Below are positions 18,135 through 25,502 of a stretch of DNA of 38,034 nt, one piece after another. The DNA is taken from contig DZAT01000016.1 in assembly GCA_022736205.1 (NCBI GenBank), forward strand, positions 1 through 38,034, read 5' to 3'. Origin of the DNA: Thiomicrospira cyclica. GTDB lineage: Bacteria; Pseudomonadota; Gammaproteobacteria; Thiomicrospirales; Thiomicrospiraceae. The position numbers were made by a program, and so were the translations under genes. The notes beneath the pieces were generated by a model. That model was given only the letters and a program-made list of their open reading frames with translations, made no database searches and was not told the DNA's origin. Within the stretch, counting starts at the first letter, position 1. Each line of letters begins with the position of its first letter.

Positions 18135-18875
18135 ATGACCCCCGATTTTTCCCTACTACAACTGCTACTCATTGCCTTGCTTTTTGTCTGGACAGGCTTT
18201 GTCCGAACGGGTTTAGGCTTCGGTGGTGCGGCACTCGGCTTGCCACCATTATTGTTTATCCATAACGACCCTGTTTTCTGGTTGCCGATTATCGCCACCC
18301 ATTTACTCTTTTTCTCAGGTCTCACCCTGCGCACACGCCTACACAATGTCGATTGGCGCTATTTATGGCAATCGTCTTGGTTCATTGTGCTGCCCGCGCT
18401 GGTGGGGGTGTTAGGCTTGGTCACCTTGCCAACGCTGTGGCTGAATATCTTTATTTATGGCGTCGCGCTGTTTTATGGTTTTATTTGGTTTATCAACTAC
18501 AGCATCAAAAGTAATAGCCCCTGGGTCGATAAATTTTGGCTGGTGCTGGGCGGTTATGTCGCAGGCACATCGCTGACGGGCGCACCACTGATGGTAGCTG
18601 TGTTTATGCGCAATGTCGCCAAAGAAAGGCTGCGCGATACCCTGTTCGTGCTCTGGTTTGTATTGGTCAGCATTAAGATGACCACCTTTGTCGCCTTATC
18701 GATTGAACTGAATTTACCGATGGCATTTGCCCTGATTCCCATTGCCGCCATTGGACACGTTGCTGGCTTAAAAGCGCATCAAGCCATTACCCAAAACGAC
18801 TTATTGTTTAAGCGTTGGGTCGGTGCGGGTTTGGTGGTGGTGAGCCTGCTGGGGTTGGGTAACCAGATGATGTGA
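18135..18875 (+). CDS. TSUP (TauE/SafE) family permease
   Basis: A 246-residue membrane protein with about eight hydrophobic segments. It has the family's glycine-rich signature near the start (VRTGLGFGGAALGLPPLL) and its echo in the second half (VAGTSLTGAPLMVAVFM). Members export or import sulfonates, sulfite and related anions; the substrate here is unknown. It lies 28 bases after the ATPase gene without a clear ribosome site. It is only distantly similar to the other TSUP protein at 22389-23165. Confidence 0.85.
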   Translation: MTPDFSLLQLLLIALLFVWTGFVRTGLGFGGAALGLPPLLFIHNDPVFWLPIIATHLLFFSGLTLRTRLHNVDWRYLWQSSWFIVLPALVGVLGLVTLPTLWLNIFIYGVALFYGFIWFINYSIKSNSPWVDKFWLVLGGYVAGTSLTGAPLMVAVFMRNVAKERLRDTLFVLWFVLVSIKMTTFVALSIELNLPMAFALIPIAAIGHVAGLKAHQAITQNDLLFKRWVGAGLVVVSLLGLGNQMM

Positions 18876-18953
18876 GGGAGAGTTGATAGCATCATTGCAA
18901 ATTGTTATTACGAATTTAAATGAAACACTTACCGAAGTGTGTCGTCATAAAAG

Positions 18954-18982
18954 TTGACTTGCGCTATCATGCCCCTTTAATT
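18954..18982 (+). promoter_or_regulatory. Candidate promoter of the drug-exporter gene
   Basis: TTGACT (18954-18959) and TTAATT (18977-18982) are 17 bases apart and end 26 bases before the chosen ATG of the MFS gene. The -10 match is moderate. Confidence 0.35.
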
Positions 18983-19008
18983 TGGATCTTACATACCACA
19001 CACAGAAT

Positions 19009-20202
19009 ATGACACCCACCATAAACCGCACCACCATTGCGCTGTTGGTTGCTTTGCTATCGATGCTGGCGCCGTTTACGCTCGACACCTACTTGCCTTC
19101 TTTCCCTGATATTCAGCAAGACTTGCAGGCAAGCGATCAGCAAATGCAGTACACCCTCAGCTATTACTTGTTGGCCTTTGGGGTGATGATGCTCATTTAT
19201 GGTTCCTTATCGGATGCCTTAGGTCGTAAGCGTGTCGTGGTGGTGGCGCTGGTTGGCTATGCGCTGGCATCTGCCGCCTGTGCTGTGGCACAAGATATCG
19301 ATACCCTGCTATGGATGCGCGCAGCGCAAGGTATGGCGGCAGGTGCGGGGATGGTCATTGGTCGTGCCATTGTGCGCGATTTGTTTGCGGGTGGTGATGC
19401 CCAGCAGGTCATGGCGCGTGTGATGTTGGTGTTTGCCATTGCCCCTGCGGTAGCGCCGATTGTCGGTGGCTGGCTTGAAGCGTGGGCAGGCTGGCGCGCG
19501 GTGTTCTGGTTTTTATCGGGTTTGGGTGTTGTGCTGACTTTATTGGTTGTGCGATTTTTGCCCGAAAGTCTGGCTGTCGAACAGCGTCAGAGCTTACATC
19601 CTTGGGATATTGCGGGTGCATATCTCATAACCCTGACCCATCCGAGATTTGTCTTGTTGGCGTTGTTATTTGGTATCAACTTCGGTGGCTTGTTCTTGTA
19701 CATTGCCGCTGCACCGCATTTGGTGTACGACCTGTTGGGCTATGGCGTGACCGACTTTTGGATCCTGTTTCTGCCTGCGGTGACGGGGATTATCTTAGGC
19801 AGTCAGTTATCGGGGTGGGTGGCGCATCGCTGGCGCGCCGAAAAAAGCATTTGGGTGGCGATGGGCTTGATGAGTCTGGCGGCACTGTTCAACATGGCAC
19901 AAGCCTTGTGGTTGCCTGTTGCGCCCAGCACTGCGGTTGCGCCTGTGGCGCTGTATGCGATGGGGATGGCGTTGGCAATGACGCCCATCGGCTTGTTGGC
20001 GATGGATTTATTCCCGCATCGCAAGGGCATGGTGGCTGCGCTGCAAGGCTTTTCGCAAACCAGTAGCAATGCGCTGATTGCAACCTTTGTCGTTGGCGTG
20101 TTATTTGGTTCGGTGTTGTCGTTATCGGCGGGGATGATGGCGATTGTCATCCTCAGTTGGCTGTTGTGGCTGGGTTATGTTCGCTTGGAAAAATCGATAT
20201 GA
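19009..20202 (+). CDS. Bcr/CflA family MFS drug exporter
   Basis: A 397-residue, 12-helix major facilitator protein. The first helix carries the subfamily signature LAPFTLDTYLPSFPDI. The MFS motif A loop is GSLSDALGRKRVVV, and RAAQGMAAGAGMVIGRAIVRDLF is typical of Bcr/CflA proton-driven exporters (bicyclomycin, chloramphenicol, sulfonamides in known members). An in-frame TTG lies nine codons upstream (18982), but ATG 19009 matches the usual N-terminus. The stop overlaps the next gene's ATG (ATGA), so the two are translationally coupled. Confidence 0.9.
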   Translation: MTPTINRTTIALLVALLSMLAPFTLDTYLPSFPDIQQDLQASDQQMQYTLSYYLLAFGVMMLIYGSLSDALGRKRVVVVALVGYALASAACAVAQDIDTLLWMRAAQGMAAGAGMVIGRAIVRDLFAGGDAQQVMARVMLVFAIAPAVAPIVGGWLEAWAGWRAVFWFLSGLGVVLTLLVVRFLPESLAVEQRQSLHPWDIAGAYLITLTHPRFVLLALLFGINFGGLFLYIAAAPHLVYDLLGYGVTDFWILFLPAVTGIILGSQLSGWVAHRWRAEKSIWVAMGLMSLAALFNMAQALWLPVAPSTAVAPVALYAMGMALAMTPIGLLAMDLFPHRKGMVAALQGFSQTSSNALIATFVVGVLFGSVLSLSAGMMAIVILSWLLWLGYVRLEKSI

Positions 20203-20648
20203 AACGACTCCTTCACCCCGTCTGGTCGTACAGTTTGGTCGGGTTACAGTTCGCCAGCATTGGCATCATTCTCATGACGGGTGCTTGGTTGTCGGGTCAC
20301 TGGCTGGTATGGGCGGCTCAGACGGTAGGTGTGTTGTTGGGGTTGTGGGCAGTGCAGACGATGCACTTGGGGCACTTCAACATCATTCCCGATCCGCGTG
20401 ATGATGCAACGCTCGTTGAACGCGGCCCTTACCGTTGGGTTCGGCATCCGATGTATGCAGCGATTCTGTGGGTGATGGTGCCGATGGTGTTAGCAGATGT
20501 TAGCCCAACACGTATGGCTTGGCTGTTGGTGTTAGTGCTCACCTTGTTATTGAAATTGCATTACGAAGAAGCCCTGCTGTGTCGTCGATTTGCAGACTAT
20601 CCCGATTATCAACAGCGTAGTCATAAGCTGTTGCCGTGGTTGTTTTAG
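20199..20648 (+). CDS. ICMT/PEMT-like membrane methyltransferase
   Basis: A 149-residue membrane protein with four or five hydrophobic segments. It carries the motif ERGPYRWVRHPMYAA (about residues 73-87), used by isoprenylcysteine carboxyl methyltransferase and phospholipid N-methyltransferase relatives to bind S-adenosylmethionine, and the C-terminal EEALLCRRFADYPDY, where a conserved Glu follows. Bacterial members act on unknown lipophilic substrates. The start ATG 20199 overlaps the exporter stop. The frame is open further upstream, but that part lies inside the exporter gene. Confidence 0.82.
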   Translation: MKRLLHPVWSYSLVGLQFASIGIILMTGAWLSGHWLVWAAQTVGVLLGLWAVQTMHLGHFNIIPDPRDDATLVERGPYRWVRHPMYAAILWVMVPMVLADVSPTRMAWLLVLVLTLLLKLHYEEALLCRRFADYPDYQQRSHKLLPWLF

Positions 20649-20700
20649 CTCATAACTGGTTAATATGATAGCTCATTGATATTTATGCTTTAAAGACAAT

Positions 20701-20723
20701 AAAAAAGCCACTCTGAAGTGGCT
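20701..20723 (-). terminator. Intrinsic terminator of ssrA
   Basis: On the minus strand AGCCACT pairs with AGTGGCT around a four-base loop (20706-20723), followed by six T. It lies 13 bases after the CCA end of tmRNA. Confidence 0.9.
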
Positions 20724-20736
20724 TGATTTGAATGTC

Positions 20737-21086
20737 TGGTGGAGGCGGGGGGAGTTGAACCCCCGTCCGAAGACGCTTAACTCTCGGTTCTACATGTGTA
20801 GTCTGTTTATTATTCTCGGCGACACTAAACCCAACAGACAGGGAAAGTGCCGACACAGCCTAATAAGTTTAACCAATGCTTATCGGCATTACAGTGGCGA
20901 TCTGATGTGCATTACCTCGGTAACTCAACCCATCAGCGAATTGAGACCAAGGACTCACGCCTTAAGCGGCGAGAGCGAAAGTTTCGTCGTTTGCGACTAT
21001 ATTGTGCTAAATGGATTTACGAGGTATCTAACACCCTCGACATGCCCCTAAAACCTTACTATCCCCGTCGAAGCCAGTACGCCCCC
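20737..21086 (-). ncRNA. ssrA: Transfer-messenger RNA (tmRNA)
   Basis: This 350-base one-piece tmRNA rescues stalled ribosomes together with SmpB. The 5' end GGGGGCGTACTGGCTTCGAC and the 3' end GTTCAACTCCCCCCGCCTCC plus ACCA form the tRNA-like acceptor (seven pairs with one G-U) and T arm; CCA is encoded. The resume frame lies after TATAGTC and encodes the tag ANDETFALAA followed by TAA. Next come the GC-rich hairpin region after the stop and the pseudoknots. It has its own promoter and terminator. Open frames called on the opposite strand here are artefacts. Confidence 0.97.
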
Positions 21087-21118
21087 GAAAGTTCTGCAAT
21101 GATGCAGGTAGATTTATC

Positions 21119-21147
21119 ATTTTATGGTCAGTTTCATTAAACTGCAA
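21119..21147 (-). promoter_or_regulatory. Promoter of ssrA
   Basis: On the minus strand TTGCAG (21142-21147), a 17-base spacer and TAAAAT (21119-21124) form a good sigma-70 promoter. Predicted transcription starts about 25 bases before the mature 5' end, leaving a short leader for RNase P to remove. Confidence 0.65.
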
Positions 21148-21252
21148 CACTATTCGTACATCTTGTTAAAACAGCATGGATTTTTGCTAGTCAATTAAGC
21201 GTAATATCGCTACTATTAGTGCCTATTTTATGTGTATCGGAGTATTGGCAAG

Positions 21253-22338
21253 ATGTGCCAAGTGTCACCAGAAAATTATCAGCAGCAATTAGATAACAAG
21301 ATCGAACGCGTGCGAGGCTTGCTGTCTTTAGTGGCCGAGCAATCGATTCATATTGCCCTATCGCCCGTGGCACACTACCGCATGCGAGCAGAGTTTCGTG
21401 TTTGGCACAAGGAAGATGTTTGGCATTACGCTATGTTCGATGTGGCGAATAAGCGACCTGTGTTTATCGAAGACTGTCCGATGGTGGTTGAGTCAATCAA
21501 TGCGTTAATGCAGCCGTTGCGTGTGCAACTCTTAGCGCGGCCGTTGCTATCACACAAGCTTTATGCCATCGATTTTTTGGCAAGTAGTCAAGGCGAGATA
21601 TTGGTAACCTTAATTTATAAAACCCCGTTAACGCCAGAATGGGATGATACCGTACGTGGTCTAAACTTGCCTGAAGGGGTGATGGTGTTGGGTCGCTCGC
21701 GTGGGAAAAAGCGGGTGATGGTGCGAGATTATGTTAACGAAACCCTATCGCTACCCAGTGGCGACTCGTTTACCTTGCGTCATGTCGAAAATGCCTTTAG
21801 CCAGCCTAACGCTGCGGTGAATGCACAAATGTTGGCATGGGTCGATGCTCAGTTATCAGCAGATGTTAAGCGTTCTGCGATATTAGAGTTGTATGGCGGT
21901 GCAGGTAATTTTACTTGGGTGTTGGCGCGTCATAGCGACAAGTTGTTGATGACGGAGTTGTCGCCACACGCGGTGAGTGCTGCGCAAGACGCTTTTGCCC
22001 AAGCCGGTATTCATCATGTCACCATTGCAGCGATGAACAGCGAGCAAGTCTCTGGGCAGTTGTCAGCCACAGGAGACGGGACACAGTTGAACTGGCAAGG
22101 GCAAGATTATGATTTTAGACTGGTCATGGTTGATCCACCGCGTGCAGGTTTAGATGATGTAACCCGTTCGTTGGTTCAACGTTTTGATTCGATTTTATAT
22201 GTTTCGTGTAATCCAGAAACGCTCGCGCGGGATATGCTGGCGTGGCAAGAAACGCATTCACTTGTCGATATAGCCATTTTTGATCAGTTTCCCTACACCC
22301 ATCATATCGAAGTGGGTGTGATGTTGGTTAAGAAATAA
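21253..22338 (+). CDS. trmA: tRNA (uracil-5-)-methyltransferase TrmA
   Basis: A 361-residue enzyme that makes ribothymidine at position 54 of tRNA (and of tmRNA, which is encoded next door). The SAM motif is LELYGGAGNFTWVLA, followed by DPPRAGLD, the catalytic nucleophile in YVSCNPETLARD (Cys319) and the general base in HHIEVG (Glu353). The spacing and length match Escherichia coli TrmA (366 residues). No TRAM domain or iron-sulfur cysteines are present, which separates it from RlmD/RlmC. ATG 21253 is preferred over the in-frame GTG 21232 because CGGAGT lies about nine bases before it. It is divergent from ssrA. Confidence 0.93.
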   Translation: MCQVSPENYQQQLDNKIERVRGLLSLVAEQSIHIALSPVAHYRMRAEFRVWHKEDVWHYAMFDVANKRPVFIEDCPMVVESINALMQPLRVQLLARPLLSHKLYAIDFLASSQGEILVTLIYKTPLTPEWDDTVRGLNLPEGVMVLGRSRGKKRVMVRDYVNETLSLPSGDSFTLRHVENAFSQPNAAVNAQMLAWVDAQLSADVKRSAILELYGGAGNFTWVLARHSDKLLMTELSPHAVSAAQDAFAQAGIHHVTIAAMNSEQVSGQLSATGDGTQLNWQGQDYDFRLVMVDPPRAGLDDVTRSLVQRFDSILYVSCNPETLARDMLAWQETHSLVDIAIFDQFPYTHHIEVGVMLVKK

Positions 22339-22388
22339 GCCCTCAGTGATACAATAACGACATTAACGATAACGCTAAAGAGACAATA

Positions 22389-23165
22389 ATGGTAATTTGG
22401 GCATGGCTTGGTGCATTGTTGATTGGGGTCAGTTTGGGTTTGCTCGGTTCGGGCGGTTCGATTTTGACGGTTCCTGTGCTGGTTTATTTGGTTGGTCAGG
22501 ACGAAAAAGTTGCCTTTGCCAGTTCTTTAGCCATTGTCGGGTTGATTAGCTTGGTGAGCGCTGTTGGTTATGCGAAGCGTAATCAAGTGGATTGGCGTAA
22601 TGTCGTTTGGTTTGGTGTGCCAGGGATGGTCGGTGCTGTTTTTGGTGCTTACGCTGCGCGTTATGTGCCGTCTTGGGTACAAATGCTGGTTTTTTCCTTG
22701 TTGTTGTTGGTTGCTGCCACGCTGATGTTTCGCCCTGTTAGACTGACCGATGAGCCACATGTTCCGCGTGCTTTTTGGCAAGTTGGTTTGGATGGTTTAT
22801 TGGTCGGTTGTATCACAGGGCTGGTTGGTGTGGGTGGTGGCTTTTTAATCATTCCTGCGCTTGTTCTGCTTGGCGGTATGTCGATGACGATGGCAGTGGG
22901 CACTTCTTTAGTGATTATTGCCATGAAATCGGCGAGCGGCTTTTGGGAGTATTTGCACGTACTGGATGCGTTGCAGTTGTCGTTAGACTGGGGCTTAATA
23001 GCCATTTTTTCGTTACTCGGTATTGCGGGTGGTTTTGTGGGGCAAAAGTTGAATGATCGATTGCCTCAGCAATTATTGCGTCGTTTATTTGCTGTGTTTC
23101 TGTTGTTGATGGGGTCGTTTATTTTATGGCGTAATGTGCCAAAATTGATGGGAGTCTTTGCATGA
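22389..23165 (+). CDS. TSUP (TauE/SafE) family permease
   Basis: A 258-residue membrane protein with eight hydrophobic segments in two similar halves. The signature LGLLGSGGSILTVPVLVYL is near the start, and ITGLVGVGGGFLIIPALVLL in the second half. It is closer to the canonical family pattern than the protein at 18135-18875. The transported anion is unknown. AAAGAGA precedes the ATG. The stop overlaps the next ATG (ATGA), so it is coupled to the exported protein that follows. Confidence 0.88.
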   Translation: MVIWAWLGALLIGVSLGLLGSGGSILTVPVLVYLVGQDEKVAFASSLAIVGLISLVSAVGYAKRNQVDWRNVVWFGVPGMVGAVFGAYAARYVPSWVQMLVFSLLLLVAATLMFRPVRLTDEPHVPRAFWQVGLDGLLVGCITGLVGVGGGFLIIPALVLLGGMSMTMAVGTSLVIIAMKSASGFWEYLHVLDALQLSLDWGLIAIFSLLGIAGGFVGQKLNDRLPQQLLRRLFAVFLLLMGSFILWRNVPKLMGVFA

Positions 23166-23716
23166 AAATCGGATTAAAGTTGGCAGCTTTGTTGTTTGCG
23201 ATGAGTGGTTTGTCGGTACACGCTCATGGTGCGAGCGACGTTAATGCCATGTCGGCGGTCGTTTTTGCTCAGGTTAAGGGTTTGCCAGATGGCTTCAAAC
23301 AAGCAATCAGTGAGCAACTATTGGCTAAAAAGTGGCAAGTAAAAGACGGTAAGTTAGCCGATGCCAAATGTGGTGTGGTTCCTCATGATACCAATTTGGT
23401 CGATTTGAATCATGACGGTGTGAATGAAGTGATGCTGTTGCTCGGTAATGCTTGCACCTCTGGCAATATTGGTGGAACGGTTTATTTGTTTACGCCAGAA
23501 GCGGACAATAAAACTCAACGTCAACTGGGCTTTGCCGCAACAGGGTTTAAAGCTTACAAGCGAGACGGTGAGGTGTGGGACGATTTGCTGTTTACAGGTA
23601 CAGGTGATTGCCAACCTGTTTGGCGTTACAAAAATGGACGTTATAATTTCCATCACCTATTCGAAGCTAAGCCGAACGGCTGTGCTGTTCCCGCTGGACA
23701 TGCTGGTGGCAACTAA
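23162..23716 (+). CDS. Exported protein with a DxNxDGxNE calcium-type loop
   Basis: A 184-residue protein that I do not recognise beyond one element. It has a signal peptide, MKIGLKLAALLFAMSGLSVHAHG. The segment DLNHDGVNEVMLLLG (about residues 81-95) matches the loop of VCBS/FG-GAP-like calcium-binding repeats but occurs once. Four cysteines in the mature part (around CGVVPHD, NACTSGN, GDCQPVW and NGCAVPAG) could form disulfides in the periplasm. It overlaps the TSUP permease gene by four bases, and the TtcA gene starts inside its last codons, so it belongs to one transcript. A role with the permease is possible but not shown. Confidence 0.75.
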   Translation: MKIGLKLAALLFAMSGLSVHAHGASDVNAMSAVVFAQVKGLPDGFKQAISEQLLAKKWQVKDGKLADAKCGVVPHDTNLVDLNHDGVNEVMLLLGNACTSGNIGGTVYLFTPEADNKTQRQLGFAATGFKAYKRDGEVWDDLLFTGTGDCQPVWRYKNGRYNFHHLFEAKPNGCAVPAGHAGGN

Positions 23717-24461
23717 AGGTATCGCACCACCCAAAGCATTGATGCGTCCGATCGGACGTGCCATTGTGCAGCACCAGATGATCCAAGAAGGTGATCGGGT
23801 GCTGCTGGGCTTGTCGGGCGGTAAGGATTCGTTGGCGTTGCTCATGGTGCTCAAGCATTTGCAACGTCATGCACCTATTTCGTTTGAATTGGCTGCTTGT
23901 ACGGTTGATCCTGAAATTCCAGGGTTTGATCCTTCGCCACTCAAAGCCTATTTGGCTGAGTTGGGTGTGCCTTACTTTTACGAAAGCCAAGGCATCATGG
24001 CACAAGCGGAAGCCTCGATGCAGGGCGATTCCTTTTGCTCCTTTTGTTCGCGCATGAAACGCGGTATTTTGTATTCGCGCGCGCGTAGCGAGGGTTACAA
24101 CGTATTGGCATTGGGTCAGCATTTAGATGATGTGGCGGAAAGCTTATTGATGTCGCTGATGTATCAGGGTAAGTTACATACCATGAAAGCGAATTACGTG
24201 ATTGATGCGGGTGATTTGCGCGTGATTCGTCCGCTCATTGGCGTGCGCGAGCGTCAGACGCGTGCTTTTGCAGAAGCGGCTAATTTACCCGTGATTGCCG
24301 ATAATTGCCCAGCGTGCTACAGCAAACCGCAACAGCGCGAGCGCATCAAAGCCCTGTTGGCTGATGAAGAAGCACACAATAAGCAGCTATTTGCCAATTT
24401 ACTGTCAGCAATGGCACCATTGATTGCTGATAAAGGGGCTATATCTCATGACAGCGCCTAA
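23700..24461 (+). CDS. ttcA: TtcA-type tRNA 2-thiolation PP-loop ATPase
   Basis: A 253-residue PP-loop enzyme that activates C2 of cytidine 32 in tRNA by adenylation before sulfur transfer. The PP-loop is SGGKDS (39-44). The iron-sulfur ligands match the TtcA pattern: Cys113 and Cys116 in CSFCSRMKRG, and a third in DNCPACYSKP (203 or 206). It is shorter than Escherichia coli TtcA (311) at both ends. ATG 23700, inside the previous gene's end, is the first plausible start; ATG 23742 is an alternative, and neither has a strong ribosome site. The frame upstream of 23700 overlaps the exported protein and is not coding. A TtcA-like paralogue with another target is possible. Confidence 0.8.
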   Translation: MLVATKGIAPPKALMRPIGRAIVQHQMIQEGDRVLLGLSGGKDSLALLMVLKHLQRHAPISFELAACTVDPEIPGFDPSPLKAYLAELGVPYFYESQGIMAQAEASMQGDSFCSFCSRMKRGILYSRARSEGYNVLALGQHLDDVAESLLMSLMYQGKLHTMKANYVIDAGDLRVIRPLIGVRERQTRAFAEAANLPVIADNCPACYSKPQQRERIKALLADEEAHNKQLFANLLSAMAPLIADKGAISHDSA

Positions 24462-24494
24462 AAGCTTAAATACATTTCCAATAAGTCAATCTTT

Positions 24495-24562
24495 CGTCAT
24501 CCTCGCGCATGCGGGGATCCAAAAAACCAAGGGGATAGATTCCCGCTTTCGCGGGAATGACG
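24495..24562. repeat. REP/dRS3-like intergenic repeat pair
   Basis: The element is bounded by CGTCAT and ATGACG. The right arm contains ATTCCCGCTTTCGCGGGAAT (24539-24558), which fits the dRS3-type pattern ATTCCC-N8-GGGAAT. The left arm, CCTCGCGCATGCGGGG, is a related but decayed hairpin. Together they form a larger imperfect palindrome with an A-rich centre. Elements of this kind occur in many copies in some beta- and gammaproteobacteria. It lies in the 120-base gap before the acyltransferase gene and could affect its 5' leader. Confidence 0.75.
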
Positions 24563-24581
24563 GGTTTTTAAGGGTTTTCTT

Positions 24582-25502
24582 ATGAGTGAATCGCGTAAAG
24601 TAGGGTTGTTTTTAGGGTTTTTGCGTTTTTGCAGCAAATTGCCACTGCCGATCAATCATGCTTTGGGTGCATCGTTAGGCTTGGTTTATGTGTTGTTTCC
24701 CAGCCGAGATCGCCATGTCGTTTGGGTGAATTTGAGTATTGCATTTTCTCAACAATCTATTCGGCAACGTGTTTTATTATTACTGTCTTTCTTTAAAGAG
24801 TTGGGTAAGACACTGACCGAGTTAGGTGTTATTTGGCTCAGTGAGCCGACGCACTTGTTGTCGCTTATTAAAGAGATAGCAGGGCAGTCGTATATGGATG
24901 AGGCCTTGGCGAAAGGCAAGGGCGTGATGTTATTAACCCCGCATTTTGGTGCATGGGAGGTGATTGGTCCTTATTGGTCGCATCAAATGCCGATGACGAT
25001 TTTATATCAACCGCCAGAGCAAACCGAGTTAGCACCTTTTGTTCAACAAGCACGCGAGCGCATGGGCGCAACACTCGTACCCACCGACATCAGTGGTGTG
25101 CGGGCATTGTTGAGCGCATTAAAGAAAAATCAGTTAGCTGGCATCTTGCCCGATCAAGATCCAGGTGATAACGGTGGGGTGTTTGCAGATTTTTTTGCTA
25201 AGCCTGCCCATACGATGGTACTAGCAGGGCGACTTGCCAATAAAAGTGATGCCAGTGTGCTGTTTACCATTTGTGAGCGCTTGCCGTGGGGACAAGGATA
25301 TCGAATGCATCTATTGCCTTGTGATGATGCTGTGCACGATAAAGATCCCTTTATCAGTGCAACAGCGATGAACCATAGCTTAGAAGCCTGTGTGCGTGTT
25401 GCACCTGCGCAATATATTTGGAACTATAAACGTTGGCGACAACAGCCAGACGGCATTGATCCTTACGATATGAATAAAGCTGAGAGAGGCAGGGAAGAGT
25501 GA
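24582..25502 (+). CDS. LpxL/HtrB-family lipid A acyltransferase
   Basis: A 306-residue inner-membrane acyltransferase of the family that adds secondary acyl chains to lipid A, or acylates other lipids. The HX4(D/E) catalytic motif is HFGAWE (about residue 125), followed by LPDQDPGDNGGVFADFFAKP, where family members carry a substrate-binding motif, and WNYKRWR near the C-terminus. AAGGG lies seven bases before ATG 24582. The stop overlaps the GTG start of the mscS-like gene. Which acyl chain or acceptor is used cannot be decided by reading, so I give no gene symbol. Confidence 0.88.
   Translation: MSESRKVGLFLGFLRFCSKLPLPINHALGASLGLVYVLFPSRDRHVVWVNLSIAFSQQSIRQRVLLLLSFFKELGKTLTELGVIWLSEPTHLLSLIKEIAGQSYMDEALAKGKGVMLLTPHFGAWEVIGPYWSHQMPMTILYQPPEQTELAPFVQQARERMGATLVPTDISGVRALLSALKKNQLAGILPDQDPGDNGGVFADFFAKPAHTMVLAGRLANKSDASVLFTICERLPWGQGYRMHLLPCDDAVHDKDPFISATAMNHSLEACVRVAPAQYIWNYKRWRQQPDGIDPYDMNKAERGREE

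Noticed and set aside
20728..21140. Plus-strand open frames of 97-107 residues
   Set aside because: They lie on the complement of tmRNA. The opening WWRRGELNPRP is the reverse reading of the tRNA-like end, a common mis-annotation.
23448..23699. N-terminal extension of the TtcA-type protein
   Set aside because: The frame is open, but it lies inside the well-supported exported-protein gene and its residues do not resemble TtcA.
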